A stretch of DNA of 36,313 bases, taken from the NCBI GenBank assembly GCA_025359505.1, contig JANYHH010000011.1, forward strand, positions 1 through 36,313, given 5' to 3'. A program made the position numbers and the translations under genes. Under the pieces are notes generated by a model. It was given only the letters and a program-made list of their open reading frames with translations, was not told where the DNA came from and ran no database searches. The number at the start of each line of letters is the position of its first letter. Within the stretch, counting starts at the first letter, position 1. The stretch is from Deinococcales bacterium. Lineage in GTDB: Bacteria; Deinococcota; Deinococci; Deinococcales; JAAFIG01. Positions 1 through 6,967 of this stretch are shown here, one piece after another.

Positions 1-589
1 TATGACCCGGCAGTGGCAATGAAAGCGGCAGCGGGAACGGCTGCGCCATCTGGGCTTTGTTCGCGCTGAGCGCCTCCTCGAGCGCCGCGCCGATCCGGCC
101 AGAATGACCGCGAATCTCGGCGTTGAACAGCGTTTTGGCGACGATCTCGAGCGTCACCGTGTCCCAGAAGGCGTGCATGTCCAGCGTGCCACTGAGCGCA
201 GGCAATGAGCGCAATGTGTACTCGTGCATCGTGTCGGCGTAGGCTTTGATTTTCTCGCGGTGAAAGGCGGGCTGCGCCAAGCGGCGCTGCCGCAACCAGA
301 AATCGCCATCTGAGGAGAGTAAACCGTTACCGATCAGCGCGTGCAGCGCGGGGAAGCCTTTATACGGCTTCTTGAATTTCTTGGCTTGCTCCCGCAGCAC
401 CTGCGCCACCAAATCGGGGCGCGTGACGAGCGTGATGCCACGATTGCCAAAGCGCAGATTGACTACAGCGCCGTACTTTTTGGTCAGTCCAAGCAAATAC
501 GCAGGCGGGTTCGCGGCGTAATCCAGCACGTGACCGATGATCGGTAAGCCCGGCGGCATCGGCGGGGTCAATGGCTCGAGGGTGGTCAT
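1..589 (-). CDS. Cytochrome P450, N-terminal part (cut by window edge)
   Basis: Reading the minus strand from an ATG at 587-589 gives 196 open codons that run off the left edge. The protein opens with a proline-rich membrane-proximal segment (PPMPPGLPIIGHV, residues 9-21). It continues with a typical P450 beta-sheet/helix A-B region and then the helix C motif WLRQRRLAQPAFH at about residues 98-110. There W98 and R102 form the WxxxR pair that holds a haem propionate in this family. P450s use haem and a redox partner to insert oxygen into small organic substrates; the substrate cannot be told from this part. The haem-binding cysteine, the ExxR motif and the I helix lie beyond the window. No signal peptide is visible, as expected for a soluble bacterial P450. 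The family call is firm; the subfamily is unknown. Confidence 0.9.
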   Translation of the reverse strand, partial: MTTLEPLTPPMPPGLPIIGHVLDYAANPPAYLLGLTKKYGAVVNLRFGNRGITLVTRPDLVAQVLREQAKKFKKPYKGFPALHALIGNGLLSSDGDFWLRQRRLAQPAFHREKIKAYADTMHEYTLRSLPALSGTLDMHAFWDTVTLEIVAKTLFNAEIRGHSGRIGAALEEALSANKAQMAQPFPLPLSLPLPGH

Positions 590-644
590 GAGGTCAGTAT
601 CGCATTCAAACGCGGGACTCAGGTCTCGAGCAACGAACTGCAAG

Positions 645-667
645 GCTTGCAGTGGCAAGCCCCTACG
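645..667. repeat. Short dispersed repeat, copy 1 (hairpin plus CCCCTACG tail)
   Basis: A 23-bp unit made of gcttgcagtggcaagc followed by ccctacg. It contains the near-palindrome GCTTGC..GGCAAGC and lies between the P450 and HNH genes. A second copy with one base changed is at 27151-27173, also between genes. It resembles the decayed end of a small palindromic interspersed element. Confidence 0.55.
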
Positions 668-821
668 TCAATTGCTCGGCCGCTCTCGAGCGTCACAGCT
701 CGGAGCCAGCCTCGAGCCACGCGGCTGTTTGCATTACCCATCACTACGCAACGTGGCTGACGATCTCCGCATACAACTTGCGCTAGACTCGAGCCACAAG
801 GGTTGAGGGGGGTGATGAGGA

Positions 822-1427
822 ATGCCGAAAGTCAAACGTCAGTACAGTTTCGATGAGTTGTTCGACGACGCCCGCGACGCGCTCGAGGCGCAGGATGCAC
901 CCGTCAAGGGCTTAAACCTCAACGCGCCTTCGGTGCTGGTGCTGAACGCGTCTTTTGAGCCGCTGCACGTGTGCAGCATCAAACGGGCGATCACATTGCT
1001 GATGTCGGACATCACCGAGCGCGTCGAGGACAAGCCAGATGCCTTTCTGCATTCCCCGAGCACGCAGATCCCCGTGCCGAGCGTGATTCGCTTGAAGCGC
1101 TATGTCAAACGCCCGCCGCGTTTTCACATCGCTTTTAACCGCCGCAATGTCTTCCGGCGCGACAACCATGCCTGCCAATACTGCGGACATGTCGGCGGTG
1201 ATCTGACCTTAGATCACGTCGTGCCGCGCAGTCGCGGCGGCAAGAACTCTTGGGAAAACATCGTCACCGCCTGCCGCGAGTGCAACTCCAAGAAGCGCGA
1301 CCGCACGCCGAATGAAGCCAAGATGAAACTGACCCGCGAGCCATTCGCGCCGAAATTCGTTTTTTCGACCGCCTACGGGCAAGCGCCGCGCTTGGATACC
1401 GTCTGGGAGAAGTACCTCGGCATCTAA
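822..1427 (+). CDS. HNH endonuclease family protein
   Basis: 201 residues. The C-terminal half holds a complete HNH nuclease domain. A first zinc pair C118-x-x-C121 is followed by the catalytic segment D131-H132 in LTLDHVVPRSRGG, then N145. A second zinc pair C151-x-x-C154 sits in ACRECNSKKRDR. The N-terminal ~100 residues (LVLNASFEPLHVCSIKRAI) match the long form of this family common in Deinococci and cyanobacteria, thought to be a general housekeeping nuclease whose role is unsettled. An ATG with GAGGGGGG and GAGGA upstream supports the start. It stands alone on the plus strand, 57 nt before the next gene. Only one CTCGAG lies inside it. The family is clear; its substrate is not. Confidence 0.93.
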   Translation: MPKVKRQYSFDELFDDARDALEAQDAPVKGLNLNAPSVLVLNASFEPLHVCSIKRAITLLMSDITERVEDKPDAFLHSPSTQIPVPSVIRLKRYVKRPPRFHIAFNRRNVFRRDNHACQYCGHVGGDLTLDHVVPRSRGGKNSWENIVTACRECNSKKRDRTPNEAKMKLTREPFAPKFVFSTAYGQAPRLDTVWEKYLGI

Positions 1428-1483
1428 GTTCATCCGTAATCCGCGCTGACTTTCCTCAGGCTCGAGGGCGCTACAGTGAAGCC

Positions 1484-2020
1484 GTGAAGAAATTTCTGGT
1501 CGCACTGCTCCTCACCTCGAGCCTCATTGCTGGTGCTGCGCTGGCGTTGCAACTGGGCGACACGCCAGCCCTGCCCGCGACACTGACCGACAGTTACGGC
1601 AAATCGCAGCCGCTCGAGAAAAACGCGTACCGCGTGTTTTTCTTCTACCCTGCCGCCAGCAGCAGCGGTTGCACGACGCAGAACATCGAGTACACCAAGC
1701 GCTACGCGGAGTTCATCAGCGCCAAAACGCAGGTTTTCGGCGTCTCGAGCGACGACGCCAAAGACCAATGCGCGTTCATTGAAGCGCAGAAACTGAAAGT
1801 CCCGCAGATTCCGGATCAGAAGAGCGTGCTGGGCAGGATTTTTGAGGTCGGCACGATCCTGCGGTATTACTCGAGGGACACGATTGTCGTCGCACCAGAC
1901 GGCAAGATTGTCAGCGTGCGGCGCGGCGTCAACCCAGCCTCGGACGCCAGCGAAGTGCTGAAATTCATCAAGACTGGGGATTGCAAATCGTTTACCAGCG
2001 GCTCGAGTCAGTGCAAATGA
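1484..2020 (+). CDS. Exported peroxiredoxin-like protein (AhpC/TSA, BCP/PrxQ type)
   Basis: 178 residues from a GTG start. The first ~22 residues are a signal peptide (KK, then a hydrophobic stretch ending in AGAALA), so the protein should act outside the cytoplasm. The rest is a thioredoxin-fold peroxiredoxin: LPATLTDSYGK, VFFFYPAASSSGCTTQ with candidate peroxidatic C63, then FGVSSDD and C96 in DDAKDQC, which is placed like the resolving cysteine of some BCP/PrxQ proteins. The usual T-P before G-C in PrxQ is S-S here, so activity is not certain. Two further cysteines sit near the C-terminus (GDCK and SQCK). Expected role: reducing peroxides in the envelope. No clear ribosome binding site is seen, so the start is moderately sure. 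Confidence 0.8.
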   Translation: MKKFLVALLLTSSLIAGAALALQLGDTPALPATLTDSYGKSQPLEKNAYRVFFFYPAASSSGCTTQNIEYTKRYAEFISAKTQVFGVSSDDAKDQCAFIEAQKLKVPQIPDQKSVLGRIFEVGTILRYYSRDTIVVAPDGKIVSVRRGVNPASDASEVLKFIKTGDCKSFTSGSSQCK

Positions 2021-2138
2021 GGTGAGTGGAGCGCTGAACCAAAGCTCGAGGAATCACGCCCTCGAGCCAATCGCGTAGGTAGGGTTAAAACCCGATTCAA
2101 CCTCTCGAGGCTCGAGGCTCACCGCTTTCTTCAAGGCT

Positions 2139-3899
2139 TCACACCAATGCTTTGAACTGCTCGAGCCAGCCTTGAATCACGTCGAAACCGCCGTTCCAGA
2201 ACTCCGTGTCGTTGAGATCCACGCCGAGGCGTCGCATCAATTCCTGCGGCGTGGCGCTGTCACCGCTGGATAAAAACTCTAAATACTTGGGTGCGAACGC
2301 GGCTGCGCCTTGCTGCTTGTAGAGGTTGTACAGCGATAATACGATCAGCATGCCATACGCATACGAATAGCAGTAGAAGCGGTAACTGACGACGTGCGGA
2401 ATGACGATCCAGCCCCAGCAATCGGCGGGCGTGGGTTGCACCGCGTCACCGTAGGTCTGCGCGAATGTTTCCAGCCACAACTGCCCGTAGCGCTCGCTCG
2501 AGACCATTCCTTTAGCGCGTTCCTCGTGCGCCGCCAGTTCCCATTTGGTAATTTGCACCTGCCGAAACAGTGTAGTGCTGACTTTCTCTAAAAGGTCTTG
2601 CAGGATGTTGCGGCGCGTGGCATCGTCTGCGCCGTTCAGCAGGTGATCCGCCAGCAGCATCTCGCAGAAGATACTGGCGGTTTCGGCCAGCGGCGTGCTG
2701 TGACCAGCGTTGCTGGGGCGCTGCGTGCGGCTCAGCTCGGCGTGAATGCCGTGACCGAGTTCGTGCGCCAATGTGAAGACATCGTCTAAGCGGTCGTTGT
2801 GGTTCAGCAGCAAAAACGCGGGGTCGCGTGGGTCAAAGCTGCTGCAATACGCGCCGCCGCGCTTGCCGGGGCGCGGTGGTACGTCGACCCTGCCGCCGTC
2901 GAAAAAGCCTTTGGTGATCTCAGTCATGCGCTTGGAAAACGGTGCGAACGCCTCGAGCACCAGCGCTTGCGCGTCGGCGTATGGGTAAGACTTGGATTCC
3001 GCCGTCAGCGGCGCGAGCACGTCGTAACTCATGAAGTCTGGAATGTTCAAAACTTTAGCTTTCAATCTAAAAAACTCTTGCAGCACGGGCGCGTTGGCTT
3101 GCGTCGCCGCGAACAGCCCTTCGATGCTTAAGCGCGGAATCTCGTCTCCCAGCGCGGTTGGCTCCAAAACGTGCGGGTAATCCCGCGTTTCCACCTCGAG
3201 CATCCAGTCTTGGTAGAGCGTGTTGAAAATGTAGGTCAGTACGTGTTCGCGGCTCTGATACGCGGCGTACATCGCAGCCGTGGCGGCGGCACGTAACTCG
3301 CGCTCGGGGCGGGTACGCAGCGCCCGCACTTCGTCCACGGACAGGTCGCGCTCCACGCCGTCCACTTCCATCGGTATGCGAATGCTCGAGGTGATCTCGG
3401 TGTAAAGCTGCGTCCACGCGTTGCGGCCACTCAGGTTTTTCTTGGCGCTCAGGCGCTCCTCAGCCTCACTCAGCAGGTGCGGCTTGAAGCGACGTGCGGA
3501 GTCCAAACGGTGCTGGTACTCGCGCAGCGGCTCAAACTTAAGCCAGTTTGACACCACCTCGCCCGACACGCCCGCCAGCTCGAGTTCGGCGAAGGTGATC
3601 TTCTCAGAAATCCGCGTGGACTCCAAGCGAACCTTGTCCAACAGCGCTTTGGCGCTCTCATCAGCCGTGTTGGTGTCGAACGCCAGTCGTGCGTACCAGA
3701 CGGGGCGGTAGCTGTAATAACGCACATCCTCGAGTCCGTGCATCAACGCGAGCAGTTGCTCGCCCGGAAGATTGGCGACCGTGCCACGAAATTTCGCGTC
3801 GAGCGCATCGGCCAGTGCGTTGGCGCTGATGTGATCGGTTTCTAAGCGCGGGTCGGTCGGGCCAGAGTAAAGCTGCGTCAAATCCCAGCGAATGTCCAT
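2139..3899 (-). CDS. pepF: Oligoendopeptidase F family zinc peptidase (M3)
   Basis: 586 residues, the usual length for M3-family oligoendopeptidases. The zinc motif HELGH is at residues 379-383 with E380 as catalytic base. The third zinc ligand is E406 in PLAETASIFCE, 23 residues beyond the second histidine, as in the family. These cytosolic enzymes cut short peptides and help recycle peptides brought in by transporters. The start ATG at 3897-3899 has no Shine-Dalgarno sequence but has a TAGAAT box 7 nt upstream, suggesting a leaderless transcript. Neighbours are a transporter remnant on the same strand and the convergent peroxiredoxin gene. CTCGAG is only moderately dense here (about seven sites). 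Confidence 0.95.
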   Translation of the reverse strand: MDIRWDLTQLYSGPTDPRLETDHISANALADALDAKFRGTVANLPGEQLLALMHGLEDVRYYSYRPVWYARLAFDTNTADESAKALLDKVRLESTRISEKITFAELELAGVSGEVVSNWLKFEPLREYQHRLDSARRFKPHLLSEAEERLSAKKNLSGRNAWTQLYTEITSSIRIPMEVDGVERDLSVDEVRALRTRPERELRAAATAAMYAAYQSREHVLTYIFNTLYQDWMLEVETRDYPHVLEPTALGDEIPRLSIEGLFAATQANAPVLQEFFRLKAKVLNIPDFMSYDVLAPLTAESKSYPYADAQALVLEAFAPFSKRMTEITKGFFDGGRVDVPPRPGKRGGAYCSSFDPRDPAFLLLNHNDRLDDVFTLAHELGHGIHAELSRTQRPSNAGHSTPLAETASIFCEMLLADHLLNGADDATRRNILQDLLEKVSTTLFRQVQITKWELAAHEERAKGMVSSERYGQLWLETFAQTYGDAVQPTPADCWGWIVIPHVVSYRFYCYSYAYGMLIVLSLYNLYKQQGAAAFAPKYLEFLSSGDSATPQELMRRLGVDLNDTEFWNGGFDVIQGWLEQFKALV

Positions 3900-3906
3900 A
3901 CCGTCG

Positions 3907-3912
3907 ATTCTA
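3907..3912 (-). promoter_or_regulatory. -10 box (TAGAAT) for pepF, leaderless type
   Basis: On the minus strand TAGAAT ends 7 nt before the pepF ATG. With no ribosome binding site in between, transcription should start at or next to the start codon. No convincing -35 box is seen. Confidence 0.55.
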
Positions 3913-4064
3913 CGGCGCTCAAAGGCTCGAGCGTTGAAAGCTCATGTTCTGGGCGATGGATCTTTTGATACTCGAGATAGCCCAAGGTCATCATCGCGCT
4001 GTTGCACTAACAACGTCCTACTTTGCGTGGTCAACCTCCTTTTGAAGACAAATATCACGTTTAT

Positions 4065-4470
4065 TCAACGATTCCAACGGCGTTTCTTGCGGTAGCGCCC
4101 GACGCCAGACTCCGAGGCGGCGGTCGCACCGAGGTAAAGTTGCCGGACGTTCTCGTTGTTCTTTAGCTCCTCAGCCGTCCCCTCGAGCACTCGAGACAGA
4201 TCGGCTTTGACGACATCTTGGTTCGGAGCGTACTTGAGGATTTCGGCCACGACCGCATCGGCGCTCGGGTCGCCCTTGCCGTCAATGAGCAATGCACTTA
4301 GGAATGGCATGAAGTTGACGATGATCGCGCCGTTCCATTGGCTGGTCGGGCCAGCGCGGAACATCGTGGATGTGGCCAGCACGCTCGAGGCGAGGATCTG
4401 CGGCTTGTAATCGATTTTGGCGATCTCTTGCAGCAGCGGAATCGCAAAGCCATCAGCGTCTCGTGATGGA
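4065..4470 (-). pseudogene. Chimeric remnant: LivK-like binding protein fused to LivF C-terminus
   Basis: The minus-strand reading frame contains a stretch typical of branched-chain amino-acid ABC binding proteins (LQEIAKIDYKPQILASSVL, then GKGDPSADAVVAEILKYAPNQ). It then switches without a break to the C-terminal end of the LivF ATPase (VLEGTAEELKNNENVRQLYLG and the basic tail RYRKKRRW). Neither part is complete: the binding protein lacks its N-terminal two thirds and signal peptide, and the ATPase lacks all nucleotide-binding motifs. The frame stays open upstream but loses recognisable similarity near 4470. The switch falls at a pair of CTCGAG sites 8 bp apart (4183-4196). The simplest reading is a deletion inside a former liv operon that fused two genes. 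It is very unlikely to be functional; an ATG at 4380-4382 could still start a 105-residue peptide. Confidence 0.7.
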
Positions 4471-4572
4471 GGTGTACGGGTGAGTAACTCACGTCCTCGA
4501 GTTGGTTGAATTCTGCTCGAGCGCGTCCTTTCAATCAGGTGCGTTCCTGAATTACTGCATGATGTAACTTAT

Positions 4573-4609
4573 CAAACAGTTTAATAAATAACTGTTTGTG
4601 ATGTAATAT
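4573..4609 (+). promoter_or_regulatory. Promoter and inverted-repeat operator of the toxin-antitoxin pair
   Basis: A perfect 9-bp inverted repeat, CAAACAGTT (4573-4581) and AACTGTTTG (4590-4598), lies just upstream of a TAATAT -10 box (4604-4609). The box ends 8 nt before the antitoxin ATG and there is no ribosome binding site. The direct repeats TGATGTAA at 4560-4567 and 4599-4606 flank the palindrome. The palindrome covers the -35/spacer region, the usual place for antitoxin autorepression, so it is a likely binding site for the Xre-type antitoxin. Confidence 0.65.
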
Positions 4610-4617
4610 GTTGTCAG

Positions 4618-5040
4618 ATGACTCAGGTCACATGGAAATTGAAACCGTATCTCGAGCAAAATGCGATCACACCGCACAAATTGGCGATTGAGGCTGGAAT
4701 ATCGCCCCCAAACCTTTACACGCTGATTCGTGGTGAGGGCGCAAAGAACGTCTCGAGGGCGACGCTGGCAAAGCTCATCGGCGCACTGACGCGCCTCACA
4801 GGGCAGCCCGTCACACCAAACGATTTGCTCGAGGTCACTGAAAAACCCGTCTCAGAAGAGATGGACTTGCAAACAAAAAACTGGCTCGATGCGAGCGCAG
4901 CCAACGCGCTCGAGACACTACAAGCGCTCGAGCAGGATCAACCACCTGAGGAAGTCGCGGCTTGGCTCGAGGCGTTTCACAAGGCTGGGACGCCCGTCAA
5001 ATTCAATCAAAAGACACGCAGGTTCAAAGGGCAACTGTGA
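4618..5040 (+). CDS. Xre-type HTH antitoxin of a MazF pair
   Basis: 140 residues. The N-terminal ~60 residues form a helix-turn-helix of the Xre/Cro type (HKLAIEAGISPPNLYTLIRG followed by NVSRATLAKLIGAL). The acidic C-terminal half (ALETLQALEQDQPPEEVAAWL) ends with a basic tail and is the likely toxin-binding part. The gene stops inside the start codon of the MazF-like toxin (GTGA overlap), so the two are translationally coupled. Expected role: neutralise the toxin and repress the shared promoter through the palindrome upstream. Classical MazE antitoxins carry an AbrB-type fold instead, so this is a mixed Xre-MazF arrangement. Seven CTCGAG sites lie in the gene. Confidence 0.85.
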   Translation: MTQVTWKLKPYLEQNAITPHKLAIEAGISPPNLYTLIRGEGAKNVSRATLAKLIGALTRLTGQPVTPNDLLEVTEKPVSEEMDLQTKNWLDASAANALETLQALEQDQPPEEVAAWLEAFHKAGTPVKFNQKTRRFKGQL

Positions 5041-5405
5041 CGCTGGGTGATCTCGTCTTGGTACGTTTCCCCAGCCGCCAGCCGACTGGACGCGAGCAGG
5101 AAGGCATGCGAGGCATGCGCCCCTGCTTGGTCGTCACCAACCCCGATAGTGTAGGCCGCAGTCGTGACCCATGCCTTATCATCGCGCCGCTCACGACGAC
5201 CACGGGCGCATGGGTAGCCAAGGGCGGCACACTTTACCCAATCATTAACGGTTCGGCGCTGCCAGAGCCAAGTGTGGTGCTGCTCGATCAGATTCAAATG
5301 ATTGATGTGTGCCGTATTGAACGGCACTACGGCAAGCTGTCCGCAGCGGAACTCGAGCCGATCCGCACTGGCATCAAAGTCTTGTTTGCCGAAGTCCTCG
5401 AGTAG
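5037..5405 (+). CDS. MazF/PemK-type endoribonuclease toxin
   Basis: 122 residues from the GTG at 5037, chosen because it overlaps the antitoxin stop (GTGA) and begins the fold directly at GDLVLVRFP. An upstream in-frame ATG would add 25 residues without family similarity. MazF landmarks are present: RPCLVVTN with R28 as the likely catalytic arginine, IIAPLTTT with T53 near the catalytic threonine position, and LDQIQMIDVCRI. MazF toxins cut single-stranded mRNA at short motifs and stop growth when the antitoxin decays. The last codons lie in the left arm of a long hairpin that probably ends transcription before the convergent tRNA gene. Confidence 0.92.
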   Translation: MTLGDLVLVRFPSRQPTGREQEGMRGMRPCLVVTNPDSVGRSRDPCLIIAPLTTTTGAWVAKGGTLYPIINGSALPEPSVVLLDQIQMIDVCRIERHYGKLSAAELEPIRTGIKVLFAEVLE

Positions 5406-5441
5406 CCAACACTTTCGTAGCCAACACTTTCGAGGACTTCG
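5390..5441 (+). terminator. Long-stem terminator with tandem 15-bp repeat in the loop
   Basis: CGAAGTCCTCGA (5390-5401) and TCGAGGACTTCG (5430-5441) form a perfect 12-bp stem, followed by TGTTTTG. The 28-nt loop consists almost entirely of two back-to-back copies of gtagccaacactttc (5402-5416 and 5417-5431). The first copy contains the toxin stop codon. The placement between convergent genes supports a terminator role. Confidence 0.6.
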
Positions 5442-5448
5442 TGTTTTG

Positions 5449-5525
5449 TGGTGCGCCCGACAGGACTCGAACCTGTGGCCACAGAGTTAGAAGCTCTGCG
5501 CTCTATCCGGCTGAGCTACGGGCGC
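5449..5525 (-). tRNA. tRNA-Arg (anticodon UCU)
   Basis: A complete 77-nt tRNA on the minus strand with encoded CCA (5449-5451). Acceptor stem GCGCCCG pairs with CGGGCGC. The D arm is GCTC/GAGC, and the anticodon stem CAGAG/CTCTG encloses loop CTTCTAA with anticodon TCT. The T arm is ACAGG-TTCGAGT-CCTGT. It decodes AGA and AGG arginine codons. A good promoter lies 12 nt upstream. Confidence 0.98.
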
Positions 5526-5536
5526 TCGCCATGTGC

Positions 5537-5565
5537 AATGTATCGCTCACACCGAATTTTTTCAA
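5537..5565 (-). promoter_or_regulatory. Promoter of tRNA-Arg
   Basis: On the minus strand TTGAAA (5560-5565), a 17-bp spacer and TACATT (5537-5542) form a near-consensus housekeeping promoter. It is placed to start transcription a few bases before the tRNA. Confidence 0.75.
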
Positions 5566-5620
5566 GCACCCAAAGCTGACTGGGAGTTTATTCAGGTGTT
5601 CGTGCTAGTTTTTGGAAATC

Positions 5621-6679
5621 ATGAAAGGTTTGATTCCCGCCGCCGGGCTTGGTACGCGCCTGCGCCCGCTGACGTACACGCTACCTAAACCGTTGCTGTC
5701 TGTGACCAACAAGCCGATCATCATGTACGCGATTGAAGATCTACGCGACGCGGGGATCACCCAAATTGGCATCATCGTCTCGGATTTTGTCAAGGCCGCC
5801 TTGGAGAAAGAGGGCTTGGAGGTCGAGGGCGTCAGCATCTCGTACATCCGCCAAGCGGATCAATTGGGGATCGCGCACGCCGTCAAGCAAGCGAGAGCGT
5901 GGCTGGCTGGCGAGGATTTTTGCCTGTACCTGTCCGATAACCTCTTTGAAAACGGCGTGCAGCGCTATGTCGAGGCGTTTCAAGCAGGTGGTGCGGACGC
6001 GGTGATCGCGCTGGTCAAAGTCCCCAATCCAAAGGAGTTCGGCGTAGCCGTGCTGGACGAGGCTGGCAACGTCAAGCAGATTCTCGAGAAGCCCAAAGAT
6101 CCGCCGTCCGACTTGGCAGTGGCGGGCGTCTACTGCTTTAAAAATCGCGTGCTGGACGTAATCGACGCGTTAGAGCCGAGCGCAAGGGGCGAGTATGAGA
6201 TCACCGACGCGATTCAAACCCTTGTCAGAGACGGGCGCGTCAAGGGTCTCGAGGTGATCGGCTGGTGGAAGGACACCGGGCGGCACGATGATTTGCTGGA
6301 CGCGAACCGCTTGCTGTTGGAGCGCATCGAGCCAGAACTGCTGGGTGAAACGGGCGACTCGAGGTTGGTCGGGCGCGTGCGGGTCGAGGCTGGCGCGGTC
6401 TTGAAGGGGTGCACGGTGGTTGGCCCAGCCCTGATCGGCGCGGGTTCACAGCTCCAGAACGTCTATGTCGGGCCGTTCACCAGCATCGGTGAGAACGTCA
6501 CGCTCAGAAACATGGAGATCGAGTTCAGCATCGTGCAGGACGAGGCAAGGCTCGAGGATATCGAAGTCAGATTGCAAGAGTGCCTGATCGGGCGCAAAGC
6601 GCAGGTCAGAGGTTCCAAGCGCATTCCGAGGGTACATCGCTTGCTGTTGAGCGATGCCAGCGTGGTCGAGCTGGGCTGA
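5621..6679 (+). CDS. Glucose-1-phosphate thymidylyltransferase (long RmlA type)
   Basis: 352 residues from ATG 5621; a TTG three codons upstream is the alternative, but the family begins at MKGLIPAAG. The nucleotidyltransferase core shows GLGTRLRP (9-16) binding the nucleotide, KPLL and LSDN with metal-binding D106, the EKP segment followed by AVAGVY (156-171), and WKDTG (216-220). The C-terminal ~100 residues carry hexapeptide-like repeats (left-handed beta helix), as in the ~355-residue RmlA/StrD group. The enzyme joins dTTP and glucose-1-phosphate to give dTDP-glucose, the first step toward deoxysugars for surface polysaccharides. No other rml genes lie nearby, so it is probably a stand-alone supplier. 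A different nucleotide or sugar is possible. Confidence 0.93.
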   Translation: MKGLIPAAGLGTRLRPLTYTLPKPLLSVTNKPIIMYAIEDLRDAGITQIGIIVSDFVKAALEKEGLEVEGVSISYIRQADQLGIAHAVKQARAWLAGEDFCLYLSDNLFENGVQRYVEAFQAGGADAVIALVKVPNPKEFGVAVLDEAGNVKQILEKPKDPPSDLAVAGVYCFKNRVLDVIDALEPSARGEYEITDAIQTLVRDGRVKGLEVIGWWKDTGRHDDLLDANRLLLERIEPELLGETGDSRLVGRVRVEAGAVLKGCTVVGPALIGAGSQLQNVYVGPFTSIGENVTLRNMEIEFSIVQDEARLEDIEVRLQECLIGRKAQVRGSKRIPRVHRLLLSDASVVELG

Positions 6680-6967
6680 ACGGCTCGAGCGATTGAACGA
6701 GGGGCATTCTCGAGCGGTCACGTGTGTCATGGAGGGGCAATCGTTGTGAAATTGACTCCGATTCAACACAGAACACGTGCCGTACAGCAACTGCGCGAAT
6801 CTCGAGCGTCGCACAGCCCTCTTCCCGTCCCCTCGCCCGAACGGCGAAAGAGGGGAGCAAAACACCGTTCCCCAAGCTTTGATCAATGAATTCGGCGGTG
6901 GTGATCTCGAGGATAAACAGAGGCGTATGACGCTCGAGTCATCGATTCAAATCTCACGGCTCGAGCG
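6680..6967. other. Intergenic region rich in CTCGAG, with one hairpin
   Basis: 288 bp between convergent genes without a credible open frame. It holds six CTCGAG sites, about one per 48 bp. Near 6829-6855, CCCCTCGCC and GGC..GAGGGG form an interrupted hairpin, which may act as a terminator or be a decayed copy of the CCCCTCACCCGCC-type repeat seen at 30391-30545. Confidence 0.5.

Noticed and set aside
5402..5431. Two tandem 15-bp repeats as a CRISPR array or attachment site
   Set aside because: Only two direct copies with no spacers, inside a terminator loop; the adjacent tRNA end is not duplicated nearby and no integrase is present.
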